In this document: positions 8,048-16,549 of the stretch, one piece after another
Layout: every line of letters begins with the position of its first letter
Position numbering within the stretch: the stretch's first letter is position 1
From: JBMOOG01 sp049324535
GTDB taxonomy: Bacteria > Pseudomonadota > Alphaproteobacteria > Rhodobacterales > Rhodobacteraceae
Assembly: GCA_049324535.1 (NCBI GenBank)
Contig: JBMOOG010000012.1
Span: 1-64,000, forward strand
Direction of reading: 5' to 3'
Length of the DNA stretch: 64,000 nt
Notes under the pieces: generated by a model
The model's database searches: none
What the model saw: only the letters and a program-made list of their open reading frames with translations
What the model was told of the DNA's origin: nothing
Program-made: the position numbers and the translations under genes

Positions 8048-9476
8048 GGACTTGGGCCGCCGTCGCCGCCGCGCCGTCAATGCCGAACAGGTTGACGACC
8101 CCCGCCACCATCACAAAGGCCGACGCCATCAGCAGCACCCATTGCGCCGGCGGCATGGTGCCGTTCAGCCCGTCGCGCTCTTCGCCGAAATACATGTAGT
8201 AGACGATGCGCAGGTAGTAGAAGGCGCCGATGACCGAGGCGACGACCCCGGCGACCGCAAGCCAGACCAGCCCCGCGTCCACGGCCGCGCGCAGCACCGC
8301 GAACTTGGCCCAGAACCCCAGCATCGGCGGCACCCCGGCCAGCGAGAACAGAAGGACCAGCATCGCCAGCGCCTTCAGCGGCTCGCGCCGGGAATAGAGG
8401 TTCAGCGCCTCGATGTCGGTGACGGGCCGGCCGTCCTTCTCCATCGCCAGGATGAAGGCGAAGGTGCCGATGTTCATCGCCACATAGATCGCCATGTAGA
8501 CCAGCATCGCCTGCACGCCCTGCGCGGTTCCGGCGGCAAGGCCCAGAAGCGCAAAGCCCATGTGGCTGATCGAGGAATAGGCCATCAGCCGCTTGATGTT
8601 GCGCTGCCCGATCGCCGCGACCGCGCCGAGGAACATCGAGGCGACGGCCAGAAGCGCAAGCACCTGCGTCCAGTCCGCCGTGGCGGTGCCGAAGGCGTCG
8701 AAGAGAAGCCGCGCGATCAGCGCCATCGCCGCGACCTTGGGCGCGGTGGCGAAGAAGGCGGTCACCGGCGTGGGCGAGCCCTCATAGACGTCGGGCGTCC
8801 ACATGTGGAAGGGCACCGCCGAGACCTTGAAGGCGAGGCCGATGATGAGGAAGACGATGCCGAACAGCAGGCCGAGCGAGGCGTGCCCGCCCTTCACGGT
8901 CTGGACGATGCCCGCGAATTCGGTGGTGCCCGCGAACCCGTAGGTCAGCGAGGCCCCGTAGAGCAGAAGCCCGGACGAAAGCGCGCCCAGCACGAAATAC
9001 TTGAGCCCCGCCTCGGTCGACCGCGGCGAGTCGCGGCGCAGCGCCGCCACCACGTAGAGCGAGAGCGATTGCAGCTCGAGCCCCATGTAGAGCGCGATCA
9101 GGTCGCCGGCCGAGACCATGACCATCATGCCGACCACCGCGAGGGTCGCGAGCACCGGGTATTCGAACCGACCCAGACCGCGGCGGTGCAGGTAGTCCTG
9201 CCCCATCGCCAGCACCGCGGCCGCGGACAGAAGGATGGTGATCTTGGCAAAGCGCGCGAAGGCGTCGTCGTGGAAGGCCCCGGAAAAGGCCAGCCGGTCG
9301 CCCTCGCCCTTAACCCCGATCCAGATCGCGACCAGCACGAAGACCGCCGCCGTGGCCCAGGTCAGCCGCGGCGCCACCAGATCCTTGCCCGACCAGACGG
9401 CGAACATCAGCGCCGCCATCGCATAGACGGCCAGGGCGATCTCGGGCAGCGCGGCGGAGTAGTCGAACGCAACCAT
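8037..9476 (-). CDS. nuoN: NADH-quinone oxidoreductase subunit N
   Basis: The 479-aa antiporter-like membrane subunit belongs to the complex I proton-pumping arm. It has about 14 hydrophobic helices, and the conserved core segment KVSAVPFHMWTPDVYEGSPT carries the family lysine, followed by IKRLMAYSSISHMGFALLG. It is the last nuo gene of the operon. Twelve bp separate it from nuoM, and its 3' end overlaps the start of birA. Confidence 0.97.
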   Translation of the reverse strand: MVAFDYSAALPEIALAVYAMAALMFAVWSGKDLVAPRLTWATAAVFVLVAIWIGVKGEGDRLAFSGAFHDDAFARFAKITILLSAAAVLAMGQDYLHRRGLGRFEYPVLATLAVVGMMVMVSAGDLIALYMGLELQSLSLYVVAALRRDSPRSTEAGLKYFVLGALSSGLLLYGASLTYGFAGTTEFAGIVQTVKGGHASLGLLFGIVFLIIGLAFKVSAVPFHMWTPDVYEGSPTPVTAFFATAPKVAAMALIARLLFDAFGTATADWTQVLALLAVASMFLGAVAAIGQRNIKRLMAYSSISHMGFALLGLAAGTAQGVQAMLVYMAIYVAMNIGTFAFILAMEKDGRPVTDIEALNLYSRREPLKALAMLVLLFSLAGVPPMLGFWAKFAVLRAAVDAGLVWLAVAGVVASVIGAFYYLRIVYYMYFGEERDGLNGTMPPAQWVLLMASAFVMVAGVVNLFGIDGAAATAAQVLVH

Positions 9477-9488
9477 CGCGGTCTTCCT

Positions 9489-11036
9489 TCAGTGTCCGGC
9501 CGCGGCCTGCGCCGTCTCGGCGACAGCGGGCAGCGCGGCGTGGTAATTGGCCACCAGCGCCTCGACCGAGGGGCCGATGATGTCGGTGACAAGGCTCGGG
9601 TAGATGCCGAGGGCCAGCGTCATGGCGACGAGCGGCGCAAAGATCGCCTTCTCGCGCGCGGTCATGTCGGTGATCGAGCGCAGGCTTTCCTTGATGAGAT
9701 CGCCGAAGGCCACCCGGCGGTAGAGCCAGAGCGCGTAGCCCGCGCTGAGGATCACCCCGGTCGTCGCCACCGCCGCCGCCCAGGTGTTGACCTGGAAGGT
9801 GCCCATCAGCGTCAGGAACTCGCCCACGAACCCGCTGGTGCCCGGCAGGCCGACGTTGGCCATGGTGAAGAACATGAACACCAGCGCATAGGCCGGCATC
9901 CGGTTCACGAGGCCGCCGTAGGCGTCGATCTCGCGCGTGTGCATGCGGTCGTAGATCACGCCCACGCAGAGGAAGAGCGCGCCCGAGACGAAGCCGTGCG
10001 ACAGCATCTGGAAGATGGCGCCGTCGATGCCCTGCCGGTTGGCGGCGAAGGTGCCCATCGTCACATAGCCCATGTGCGCGACCGACGAATAGGCGATAAG
10101 CTTCTTCATGTCGGTCTGCACCAGCGCCACCAGCGAGGTGTAGACGATGGCGATCGCCGAGAGCCAGAAGATGAACGGGGTCATGATCTCGGACGCCACC
10201 GGGAACATCGGCAGCGAGAAGCGCAGGAACCCGTAGCCGCCCATCTTCAGGAGGATCGCCGCCAGCACCACCGACCCCGCCGTCGGGGCCTGCACGTGGG
10301 CATCGGGCAGCCAGGTGTGGACCGGCCACATCGGCATCTTCACGGCGAAGGACGCGAAGAACGCCAGCCACATCAGCATCTGCACGCCGCCGACGATGTG
10401 GAAGCCGAACACGGGGATGGTGTCCGAGGCGAACCGGAACGTCATCAGCGTCGGGATGTCGGTGGTGCCGGCCTGCCGGTACATCGCGATCATCGCCACC
10501 AGCATCAGCACCGACCCGAGGAAGGTGTAGAGAAAGAACTTGAAGGCCGCGTAGATCCGGTCCTTGCCACCCCAGATCCCGATGATGAGGAACATCGGGA
10601 TCAGCCCCGCCTCGAAGAAGAGGTAGAAGAGCACCAGATCGAGCGTCACGAAGACGCCGATCATCAGCGTCTCGAGCAGCAGGAAGGCGATCATGTATTC
10701 CTTGACGCGGCTCTCCACCTCCCAGGCCGACCAGATGGTGAGCGGCATCAGGAAGGTGGTCAGCAGCACGAAGAGGATCGAGATCCCGTCCACCCCGAGC
10801 TTGTAGCGCAGGCCCATGATCCAGGTCCGGTCCTCGACAAACTGGAAGCCGGTGTTGGCGGGATCGAACCCCGCCAGCAGGATCAGCGACACGAGGAAGG
10901 TGGCCGAGGTCGCGATCAGCGCCAGCCATTTGGCGTTGCGGTTGGCCGCCTCGTCCTCGCCGCGCAGGAAGAGCGCAAGGATGAGCGCGGCGAGCGCCGG
11001 GATGAAGGTGATGATCGACAGAAGTTGGTTGTCCAT
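9489..11036 (-). CDS. nuoM: NADH-quinone oxidoreductase subunit M
   Basis: The 515-aa antiporter-like proton-translocating subunit of complex I. Conserved features are the VESRVKEYMIAFLLLETLMI region with the helix-5 glutamate, VKMPMWPVHTWLPDAHVQAP with the core lysine, and KKLIAYSSVAHMGYV. The length is typical. It starts 3 bp after the nuoL stop. Confidence 0.97.
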   Translation of the reverse strand: MDNQLLSIITFIPALAALILALFLRGEDEAANRNAKWLALIATSATFLVSLILLAGFDPANTGFQFVEDRTWIMGLRYKLGVDGISILFVLLTTFLMPLTIWSAWEVESRVKEYMIAFLLLETLMIGVFVTLDLVLFYLFFEAGLIPMFLIIGIWGGKDRIYAAFKFFLYTFLGSVLMLVAMIAMYRQAGTTDIPTLMTFRFASDTIPVFGFHIVGGVQMLMWLAFFASFAVKMPMWPVHTWLPDAHVQAPTAGSVVLAAILLKMGGYGFLRFSLPMFPVASEIMTPFIFWLSAIAIVYTSLVALVQTDMKKLIAYSSVAHMGYVTMGTFAANRQGIDGAIFQMLSHGFVSGALFLCVGVIYDRMHTREIDAYGGLVNRMPAYALVFMFFTMANVGLPGTSGFVGEFLTLMGTFQVNTWAAAVATTGVILSAGYALWLYRRVAFGDLIKESLRSITDMTAREKAIFAPLVAMTLALGIYPSLVTDIIGPSVEALVANYHAALPAVAETAQAAAGH

Positions 11037-11039
11037 GAC

Positions 11040-13187
11040 TCAGCGTCCCCCCGCGAGCGTGACCCAGGTCATGAGGACCGCGATCCCGATCACCATCGCA
11101 AAGGCATAGTGGAAGAGGTAGCCGGACTGGATCCGGGCCGCGAGGCGGGTGAACCAGGGCACCACCCCCATCGCCACGCCGTTGATCGACCCGTCGATCG
11201 TCGCGCCATCGCCGCGCTTCCACAGGAAGCGGCCCAGCCAGAACGCCGGACGCACGAAGAGGGCGTCGTAGATCTCGTCGAAATACCACTTGTTCAGCAG
11301 GAAGCGGTAGAGCGCCGGCTGCGCCTCGGCCAGGCGCCGCGGCAGCGAGGGGTCGCGGATGTAGAAGAGCCAGGCGGTGGCCAGACCGATCAGCATGGCG
11401 ATGAAGGGCGAGACCTTCACCCAGGCCGGCGCGTGGTGCGCATCGTTCAGCACGGTGTTGCTCTCGGCCATGTAGATCGCGCCCTGCGGGGCCGCAGCGG
11501 CATGACCGCCCTCGGCCACCGGCCCGGTCGCGGCCATCGCCGCCTCGTGGTTCGCGGTCGCGGCCTCTCCATCGGCCGGGGCCGCGGCGTGGTCGGCCGC
11601 AGCACCCTCGGCCGGAGCGGCCGCGTGGTCGGCCGCAGCACCCTCGACGACGGCAAGGTGTTCGGGCATTCCGAAGAAGGCCGAGACCCTGGCGTGATCG
11701 CCGAAGAAGCTGTTGTACCAGACCATGCCCGAGAAAACCGCGCCCAGCGCCAGAACCGCCAGCGGCACCAGCATCACCTTCGGGCTTTCATGGGCGTGCT
11801 CATGGGCGTGATGGTCGCCCCGTTCCTCGCCCCAGAAGGTCATGAACATCAGCCGCCACGAATAGAACGAGGTGAAGAGCGCGGCCACCACCAGCGCCCA
11901 GAAGGCGAAGGAATTGCCCGAGGCGAAGGCGGATTCGATGATCGCGTCCTTGGACAGGAACCCGGCGAAGCCGATCGCGGTCAGCGGAATGCCGACCCCG
12001 GTGATCGCCAGCGTGCCGATCAGCATCACCCAGAAGGTGAAGGGCACCTTGCGGCGCAGGTTGCCGTAATTGCGCATGTCCTGTTCGTGGTGCATCGCGG
12101 TGATGACCGAGCCCGCGCCCAGGAACAGGAGCGCCTTGAAGAAGGCATGGGTGAAGAGGTGGAACATCGCGGCGGAATAGACCCCCGCGCCCGCCGCCAC
12201 GAACATGTAGCCGAGCTGCGAGCAGGTCGAATAAGCGATGACGCGCTTGATGTCGTTCTGCACGAGGCCCACCGTCGCCGCGAAGAAGGCGGTGGCCGCG
12301 CCGAGATACATCACGATCTGCTTGGCCTCGGGCGCATATTCGAAGAGCGGCGACATCCGGCAGACGAGGAACACCCCCGCCGTCACCATCGTCGCCGCGT
12401 GGATCAGCGCCGACACCGGGGTCGGGCCTTCCATCGCGTCGGGCAGCCAGGTGTGCAGGAAAAGCTGCGCCGACTTGCCCATCGCGCCCACGAACAGCAG
12501 GAAGGCGAGCAGGTTCGCGGCGTTCCAGTCGGTCCAGAGGAAGCGGATCTGCGTCTCGGCCAGCTGCGGCGCGGCCGCGAACACGTCCGAGAAGCGCACC
12601 GAGTCGACGAGGTAGAAGAGCCCGAAGATCCCCAGCGCAAAGCCGAAGTCGCCAACCCGGTTGACCACGAAGGCCTTGATCGCCGCGGCGTTGGCCGAGG
12701 GCTTCTTGTAGTAGAAGCCGATCAGCAGGTAGGACGCGACGCCCACGCCCTCCCATCCGAAGAACATCTGCACGAGGTTGTCGGAGGTGACCAGCGCCAG
12801 CATGGCGAAGGTGAAGAACGACAGGTAGGCGAAGAAGCGCGCCTTGTAGGGCTGATCCTCGGTCCAGTTCTCGTCATGGGCCATGTAGCCCCAGGAATAG
12901 AGGTGGACGAGGGCCGAGACCGTCGTCACCACCACCAGCATGATCGCGGTCAGCCGGTCCACGCGGATCGACCATTCGGTCATCAGCGTGCCCGACTGGA
13001 TGAAGTCGAGGATGTGGACGAAGTAGGCCTCCTGCGGCAGCCGCAGGAACACGATCCACGAAAGCAGGCCGGACAGGAACAGAAGCCCCGTCGTCAGCGC
13101 CAGCGCCCCCTTTTCGGAGATGAGGCGCCAGCCGAAGCCCGCAACGATGGCGCCGACCAGAGGCGCGAAAAGGATGATCTGCTCCAT
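11040..13187 (-). CDS. nuoL: NADH-quinone oxidoreductase subunit L, with an unusual Ala/His-rich insert
   Basis: The 715-aa proton-pumping subunit at the far end of the complex I membrane arm. Its C-terminal lateral helix ties the antiporter subunits together. Core motifs are FFGWEGVGVASYLLIGFYY, SAQLFLHTWLPDAMEGPTPV and IKRVIAYSTCSQLGYM. It is about 100 residues longer than the E. coli protein. Much of the excess is a low-complexity insert at roughly residues 511-568, which includes a 12-residue unit EGAAADHAAAPA repeated twice, ahead of the C-terminal helices. A His-rich patch (DHHAHEHAHES) lies upstream at about residue 460. Confidence 0.96.
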   Translation of the reverse strand: MEQIILFAPLVGAIVAGFGWRLISEKGALALTTGLLFLSGLLSWIVFLRLPQEAYFVHILDFIQSGTLMTEWSIRVDRLTAIMLVVVTTVSALVHLYSWGYMAHDENWTEDQPYKARFFAYLSFFTFAMLALVTSDNLVQMFFGWEGVGVASYLLIGFYYKKPSANAAAIKAFVVNRVGDFGFALGIFGLFYLVDSVRFSDVFAAAPQLAETQIRFLWTDWNAANLLAFLLFVGAMGKSAQLFLHTWLPDAMEGPTPVSALIHAATMVTAGVFLVCRMSPLFEYAPEAKQIVMYLGAATAFFAATVGLVQNDIKRVIAYSTCSQLGYMFVAAGAGVYSAAMFHLFTHAFFKALLFLGAGSVITAMHHEQDMRNYGNLRRKVPFTFWVMLIGTLAITGVGIPLTAIGFAGFLSKDAIIESAFASGNSFAFWALVVAALFTSFYSWRLMFMTFWGEERGDHHAHEHAHESPKVMLVPLAVLALGAVFSGMVWYNSFFGDHARVSAFFGMPEHLAVVEGAAADHAAAPAEGAAADHAAAPADGEAATANHEAAMAATGPVAEGGHAAAAPQGAIYMAESNTVLNDAHHAPAWVKVSPFIAMLIGLATAWLFYIRDPSLPRRLAEAQPALYRFLLNKWYFDEIYDALFVRPAFWLGRFLWKRGDGATIDGSINGVAMGVVPWFTRLAARIQSGYLFHYAFAMVIGIAVLMTWVTLAGGR
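11572..11643. repeat. Two tandem 36-bp units inside nuoL
   Basis: The units at 11572-11607 and 11608-11643 differ at only a few bases and encode two copies of EGAAADHAAAPA on the minus strand. The in-frame duplication lies in a non-conserved linker of NuoL, so copy number may vary between strains. Confidence 0.85.
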
Positions 13188-13193
13188 GACGCC

Positions 13194-13499
13194 TCAGCCC
13201 TTCATCACATTCACGTCTTCCACGTCGATCGATCCCCGGTTGCGGAAGAAGCACACCAGGATCGCAAGGCCGATGGCGGCCTCGGCGGCGGCCACCGTCA
13301 GCACGAAGATCGTGAACACCTGCCCGGTCAGGTCGCCGAGGAAGGACGAGAAGGCCACGAGGTTGATGTTCACCGCCAGAAGCATCAGCTCGATCGACAT
13401 CAGGATGACGATCACGTTCTTGCGGTTGAGGAAGATGCCGAAGATCCCGGTCACGAACAGCGCCGCGGCCACGCCCAGGTAATGTGTCAGTCCGATCAT
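13194..13499 (-). CDS. nuoK: NADH-quinone oxidoreductase subunit K
   Basis: The 101-aa three-helix complex I membrane subunit of the proton pathway, equivalent to ND4L. It begins MIGLTHYLGVAAALFVTGIF. The conserved VIVLMSIELMLLAVNINLV carries the helix-2 glutamate, and the second conserved glutamate is in VAAAEAAIGLAIL. The length is exactly typical. It starts 6 bp before nuoL. Confidence 0.97.
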   Translation of the reverse strand: MIGLTHYLGVAAALFVTGIFGIFLNRKNVIVILMSIELMLLAVNINLVAFSSFLGDLTGQVFTIFVLTVAAAEAAIGLAILVCFFRNRGSIDVEDVNVMKG

Positions 13500-13525
13500 C
13501 GTCCGTCCCTCGTTGTCTTCTCTTT

Positions 13526-13548
13526 CCGATCCCGCGCCCGGGGATCGG
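13526..13548 (-). other. Hairpin in the nuoJ-nuoK gap
   Basis: CCGATCCC (13526-13533), a 7-nt loop and GGGATCGG (13541-13548) form a perfect 8-bp stem in the 75-bp gap, one of the larger spaces inside the nuo operon. The minus-strand transcript continues with an A/G-rich stretch rather than U, so it is more likely an RNA-processing or stability hairpin than a terminator. Confidence 0.6.
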
Positions 13549-13574
13549 CCCGCGGCCCCTTCGTGGACCCGGCC

Positions 13575-14183
13575 CTACAGTCCCTGCCCCGGCTTCACGT
13601 CCCGCAGCTCCATCGCCTTGGCCGGATCGCGGTACATCTGCGCCAGAACGTCCTGGCGCTTGACGTTCACGCGATGGCGCAGGGTCAGCACGATCGCCCC
13701 GATCATCGCGACCAGAAGGATCAGGCCGGCAAGCTGGAACATCATCAGGTAGCGGTCGTAGAGGATCGCGCCCAGCGCCGCGGTGTTGCTCAGGTCACCG
13801 GGCGTCACCGACTGGCGCAGGCCCCCGGCCTCGGGGCTGGCCTGCCAGGCACCGAGCGCCATGCCGAGCTGCAGCAGGATGATGACGCCGATCAGCAGCC
13901 CGAGCGGCATGTAGCGCACCATCTCGCCCTTGAGCTCGGCGAAATCGACGTCGAGCATCATCACCACGAAGAGGAACAGCACCGCGACCGCGCCGACATA
14001 GACGATGATGAGAAGCATCGCCACGAACTCTGCCCCGAGCAGCACGAAAAGCCCCGAGGCCGACAGGAAGGCCAGGATCAGCCACAGCACCGAGTGCACC
14101 GGGTTCCTCGACAGGACGACCATGAGGCCGGCGACGACGGTCGAGACGGCGAAGAGCCAGAAGGCGAAGGCGGCCACGGTCAT
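13575..14183 (-). CDS. nuoJ: NADH-quinone oxidoreductase subunit J
   Basis: The 202-aa complex I membrane subunit (ND6 equivalent) has five helices. The conserved helix-3 segment EFVAMLLIIVYVGAVAVLFL contains the pi-bulge region linked to quinone/proton coupling. I place the start at the ATG 14181-14183 (MTVAAFAFWLF), which overlaps the stop of the upstream CMD-family gene (ATGA). The same frame stays open for a further 182 codons upstream, but that part is antisense-like noise inside neighbouring genes. Confidence 0.95.
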   Translation of the reverse strand: MTVAAFAFWLFAVSTVVAGLMVVLSRNPVHSVLWLILAFLSASGLFVLLGAEFVAMLLIIVYVGAVAVLFLFVVMMLDVDFAELKGEMVRYMPLGLLIGVIILLQLGMALGAWQASPEAGGLRQSVTPGDLSNTAALGAILYDRYLMMFQLAGLILLVAMIGAIVLTLRHRVNVKRQDVLAQMYRDPAKAMELRDVKPGQGL

Positions 14184-14587
14184 GTCTTGTCCTCCGTCTC
14201 GCCGAAGACGCTCTGCGCGATCTCCAGCGCCTTGGTCATGGCGGGCAGGCCGCCGAAGATGCTCATCTGGTAGATGGTTTCCGCGATCTCGCGCTGGGTC
14301 GCGCCGGCCTCGACCGCGTGGCGGATGGTCAGCCGCAACTGCGGCTCGGCCTGCGCGCCAAGCACGGTCAGCGCGCCGATGGTCAGCAGGAGCCGGGTCT
14401 TGGCGTCCAGCCCCTCGCGGTTGAAGGTGCGCCCGAACCACATCTCCATCATGTCCTTGGACATGGTGGGCATCAGCGACTCGAAACCCTTGAAGCTGAA
14501 GCTTTCGAGCGCAGGATTGAAGGCGCGGGCCATGTCCTGGCCCTGCTCCAGCATCTGCGCGAAAAGCTTCTGGAAGGCGTCGGTCAT
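14180..14587 (-). CDS. Carboxymuconolactone decarboxylase (CMD)-family protein inside the nuo operon
   Basis: The 135-aa protein has the CMD/AhpD-fold pattern: LLLTIGALTVLGAQ, then LRLTIRHAVEAGATQREIAE and a terminal GGLPAMTKALEIAQ. It contains no cysteine, so it lacks the CxxC pair of AhpD peroxidases and cannot act that way. It sits between nuoI and nuoJ with 4-bp overlaps on both sides, implying co-translation. The function is unknown. Its fixed position suggests a link with complex I assembly or the quinone pool, which is inference. Confidence 0.85.
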   Translation of the reverse strand: MTDAFQKLFAQMLEQGQDMARAFNPALESFSFKGFESLMPTMSKDMMEMWFGRTFNREGLDAKTRLLLTIGALTVLGAQAEPQLRLTIRHAVEAGATQREIAETIYQMSIFGGLPAMTKALEIAQSVFGETEDKT

Positions 14588-15075
14588 CGGTAGGGCGCAT
14601 CCATCTCGAGGTTGCGGGCGATCTCGGCCTCCCAGCGGGCGCCGTTGTCGAGAAGCTTGGCCTTGTCGTAGAACAGCTCCTCGCGCGTCTCGGTCGCGAA
14701 TTCGAAGTTCGGGCCCTCGACGATGGCATCGACCGGGCAGGCCTCCTGGCAGAAGCCGCAGTAGATGCACTTGGTCATGTCGATGTCGTAGCGCGTGGTC
14801 CGGCGCGACCCGTCCTCGCGCGGTTCGGCGTCGATGGTGATCGCCTGCGCCGGGCAGATCGCCTCGCAGAGCTTGCAGGCGATGCAGCGTTCCTCGCCGT
14901 TCGGATAGCGGCGCAGCGCGTGCTCGCCCCGGAAACGCGGGCTGAGCGGTCCCTTCTCGTGCGGATAGTTCAGCGTGGCCTTCGGCGCGAAGAAATACTT
15001 CATCCCGAGGCCGAAGCCGTTGATGAAGTCCAGCATGAGGAAATACCTGGCCGCGCGTGCGTAGTCGAATGCCAT
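14584..15075 (-). CDS. nuoI: NADH-quinone oxidoreductase subunit I
   Basis: The 163-aa ferredoxin-like peripheral-arm subunit carries two [4Fe-4S] clusters (N6a, N6b). The ligands are CIACKLCEAICP (Cys64, 67, 70, 74) and CIYCGFCQEACP (Cys103, 106, 109, 113). An N-terminal amphipathic stretch attaches it to the membrane arm. It follows nuoH by 1 bp. Confidence 0.97.
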   Translation of the reverse strand: MAFDYARAARYFLMLDFINGFGLGMKYFFAPKATLNYPHEKGPLSPRFRGEHALRRYPNGEERCIACKLCEAICPAQAITIDAEPREDGSRRTTRYDIDMTKCIYCGFCQEACPVDAIVEGPNFEFATETREELFYDKAKLLDNGARWEAEIARNLEMDAPYR

Positions 15076-15076
15076 C

Positions 15077-16114
15077 TCAGCCCCCCACCGCCCAGCGCGC
15101 CCAGAAGCCGCCGAGCACCTCGAATTTCGCCAGGAACGCCACCAGCACCACCCAGCCCAGCGACAGGGGCAGGAACACCTTCCAGCCGATCCGCATGAGC
15201 TGGTCGTAGCGGTAGCGCGGCACGATCGCCTTCACCATCGCAAACAGGAAGAAGAACACCCACATCTTCGCCACCATCCACCACCAGCCGTCGGGCAGGC
15301 CCGGAATGGGCGACAGCCAGCCGCCGAAGAACAGAAGGCTGATGAGGGCGCACATCAGGAACACGGCGATGTATTCGCCGGCCATGAACAGCAGGTAGGG
15401 CGTCGAGGAGTATTCGACCATGAACCCGGCCACCAGTTCCGACTCCGCCTCGGGCAGGTCGAAGGGCGGGCGGTTGGTTTCCGCGAGCGCCGAGACGAAG
15501 AACAGCACCACCATCGGCAGGTGCGGCAGCCAGTACCAGCCGAAAAGCCCGTAGCCGGTGTTCTGCGCCTCGACGATGGCCGAGAAGTTCATCGAGCCGG
15601 TCGACAGGATGATCCCGATGATGATGAGCCCGAGCGAGACCTCGTACGAGATCATCTGCGCGGCCGACCGCAGCGAGCCCAGGAACGGGTATTTCGAGTT
15701 CGACGCCCAGCCGCCCATGATGACGCCGTAGACCTCGAGCGAGGAGACCGCCATGACGAACAGGATGGCCACGTTGATGTCGGCCATCACCCAGCCCTTG
15801 TCGAAGGGGATGACGGCCCAGGCCAGGATCGCCAGCACGAAGCTGAGCATCGGCGCGAGGAAGAACACGAACTTGTCGGACCCGGCCGGGACCACGATCT
15901 CCTTGACCACGTATTTCAGCGCGTCGGCCACCGATTGCAGCAGGCCGAAGGCGCCGACCACGTTCGGCCCCTTGCGCATCTGCACGGCGGCCCAGATCTT
16001 GCGGTCACCGTAGACGAGGAACAGAAGCGAGATCATCACGAAGGCGATGATGCCGAGCCCCTGCGCCAGGATCAGAACGAAGGTTCCGAAGGGCGTGGAA
16101 AGAAAGTCCGCCAT
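15077..16114 (-). CDS. nuoH: NADH-quinone oxidoreductase subunit H
   Basis: The 345-aa, eight-helix complex I membrane subunit (ND1 equivalent) forms the quinone chamber entry. Visible motifs are VQMRKGPNVVGAFGLLQSVA, EVYGVIMGGWASNSKYPFLG, ALAETNRPPFDLPEAESELV and VKAIVPRYRYDQLMRIGWK, all highly conserved. It lies between a lipoprotein gene and nuoI. Confidence 0.97.
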   Translation of the reverse strand: MADFLSTPFGTFVLILAQGLGIIAFVMISLLFLVYGDRKIWAAVQMRKGPNVVGAFGLLQSVADALKYVVKEIVVPAGSDKFVFFLAPMLSFVLAILAWAVIPFDKGWVMADINVAILFVMAVSSLEVYGVIMGGWASNSKYPFLGSLRSAAQMISYEVSLGLIIIGIILSTGSMNFSAIVEAQNTGYGLFGWYWLPHLPMVVLFFVSALAETNRPPFDLPEAESELVAGFMVEYSSTPYLLFMAGEYIAVFLMCALISLLFFGGWLSPIPGLPDGWWWMVAKMWVFFFLFAMVKAIVPRYRYDQLMRIGWKVFLPLSLGWVVLVAFLAKFEVLGGFWARWAVGG

Positions 16115-16139
16115 GGTGCCTAGTGTCCCCCCGTAACCC

Positions 16140-16544
16140 TCAGACCGTCGGTATTCCGCGTTCCAGACAGTCGGCCACCGTCACTTCCGCGTCGATGGTC
16201 CGTATGCCCTTCGGCAGAGCCGGCGAGATGGTGTAAACAGCATCCGCTCGCCAAACTCCACCCTCTTCGTATACTTTGGTGCGCACATGACGCGCGAAGC
16301 CGTAGCCGCGCGCCACGGTGTAGCCGGCGGCGGCGCAGCGGGCGTACTCGGCCACGCCGTCTGCGGCCCCCGGACCCTTCATCGCCACGAGGAAATTGAT
16401 CAGTTCGTTGTCGAGCCGCCAGACCTCGACGCCCTGGAACTGCGCGGGACGGAAGGCGGCGGCCTCGGGCGCTGGGCCGGCCTCGGCACAGCCCGACAGC
16501 CCCGCCGCCAGGGCCAGAATCGCCATCCGCGCCGCAGCCCGCAT
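16140..16544 (-). CDS. Putative lipoprotein of unknown function between nuoG and nuoH
   Basis: The 134-aa protein begins MRAAARMAILALAAGLSGCA, a short basic N-terminus, hydrophobic core and LSGC lipobox with the acylated Cys at residue 19. The mature part is soluble, with two further cysteines (CAAAGY and DCLERG) that could form a disulfide. I do not recognise a family. The ATG (16542-16544) is 5 bp after the nuoG stop and the gene ends 25 bp before nuoH. The high GC at third codon positions matches its neighbours, so it is probably real and transcribed with nuo. Confidence 0.75.
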   Translation of the reverse strand: MRAAARMAILALAAGLSGCAEAGPAPEAAAFRPAQFQGVEVWRLDNELINFLVAMKGPGAADGVAEYARCAAAGYTVARGYGFARHVRTKVYEEGGVWRADAVYTISPALPKGIRTIDAEVTVADCLERGIPTV

Positions 16545-16549
16545 CGCGC

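Noticed and set aside
7704..14273. A 2189-codon open frame on the plus strand
   Set aside because: It is antisense to birA, nuoN, nuoM, nuoL, nuoK and nuoJ, which are certain. Its translation is His/Arg/Asp/Glu/Gly-rich low complexity, the usual mirror of membrane-protein genes in GC-rich DNA.
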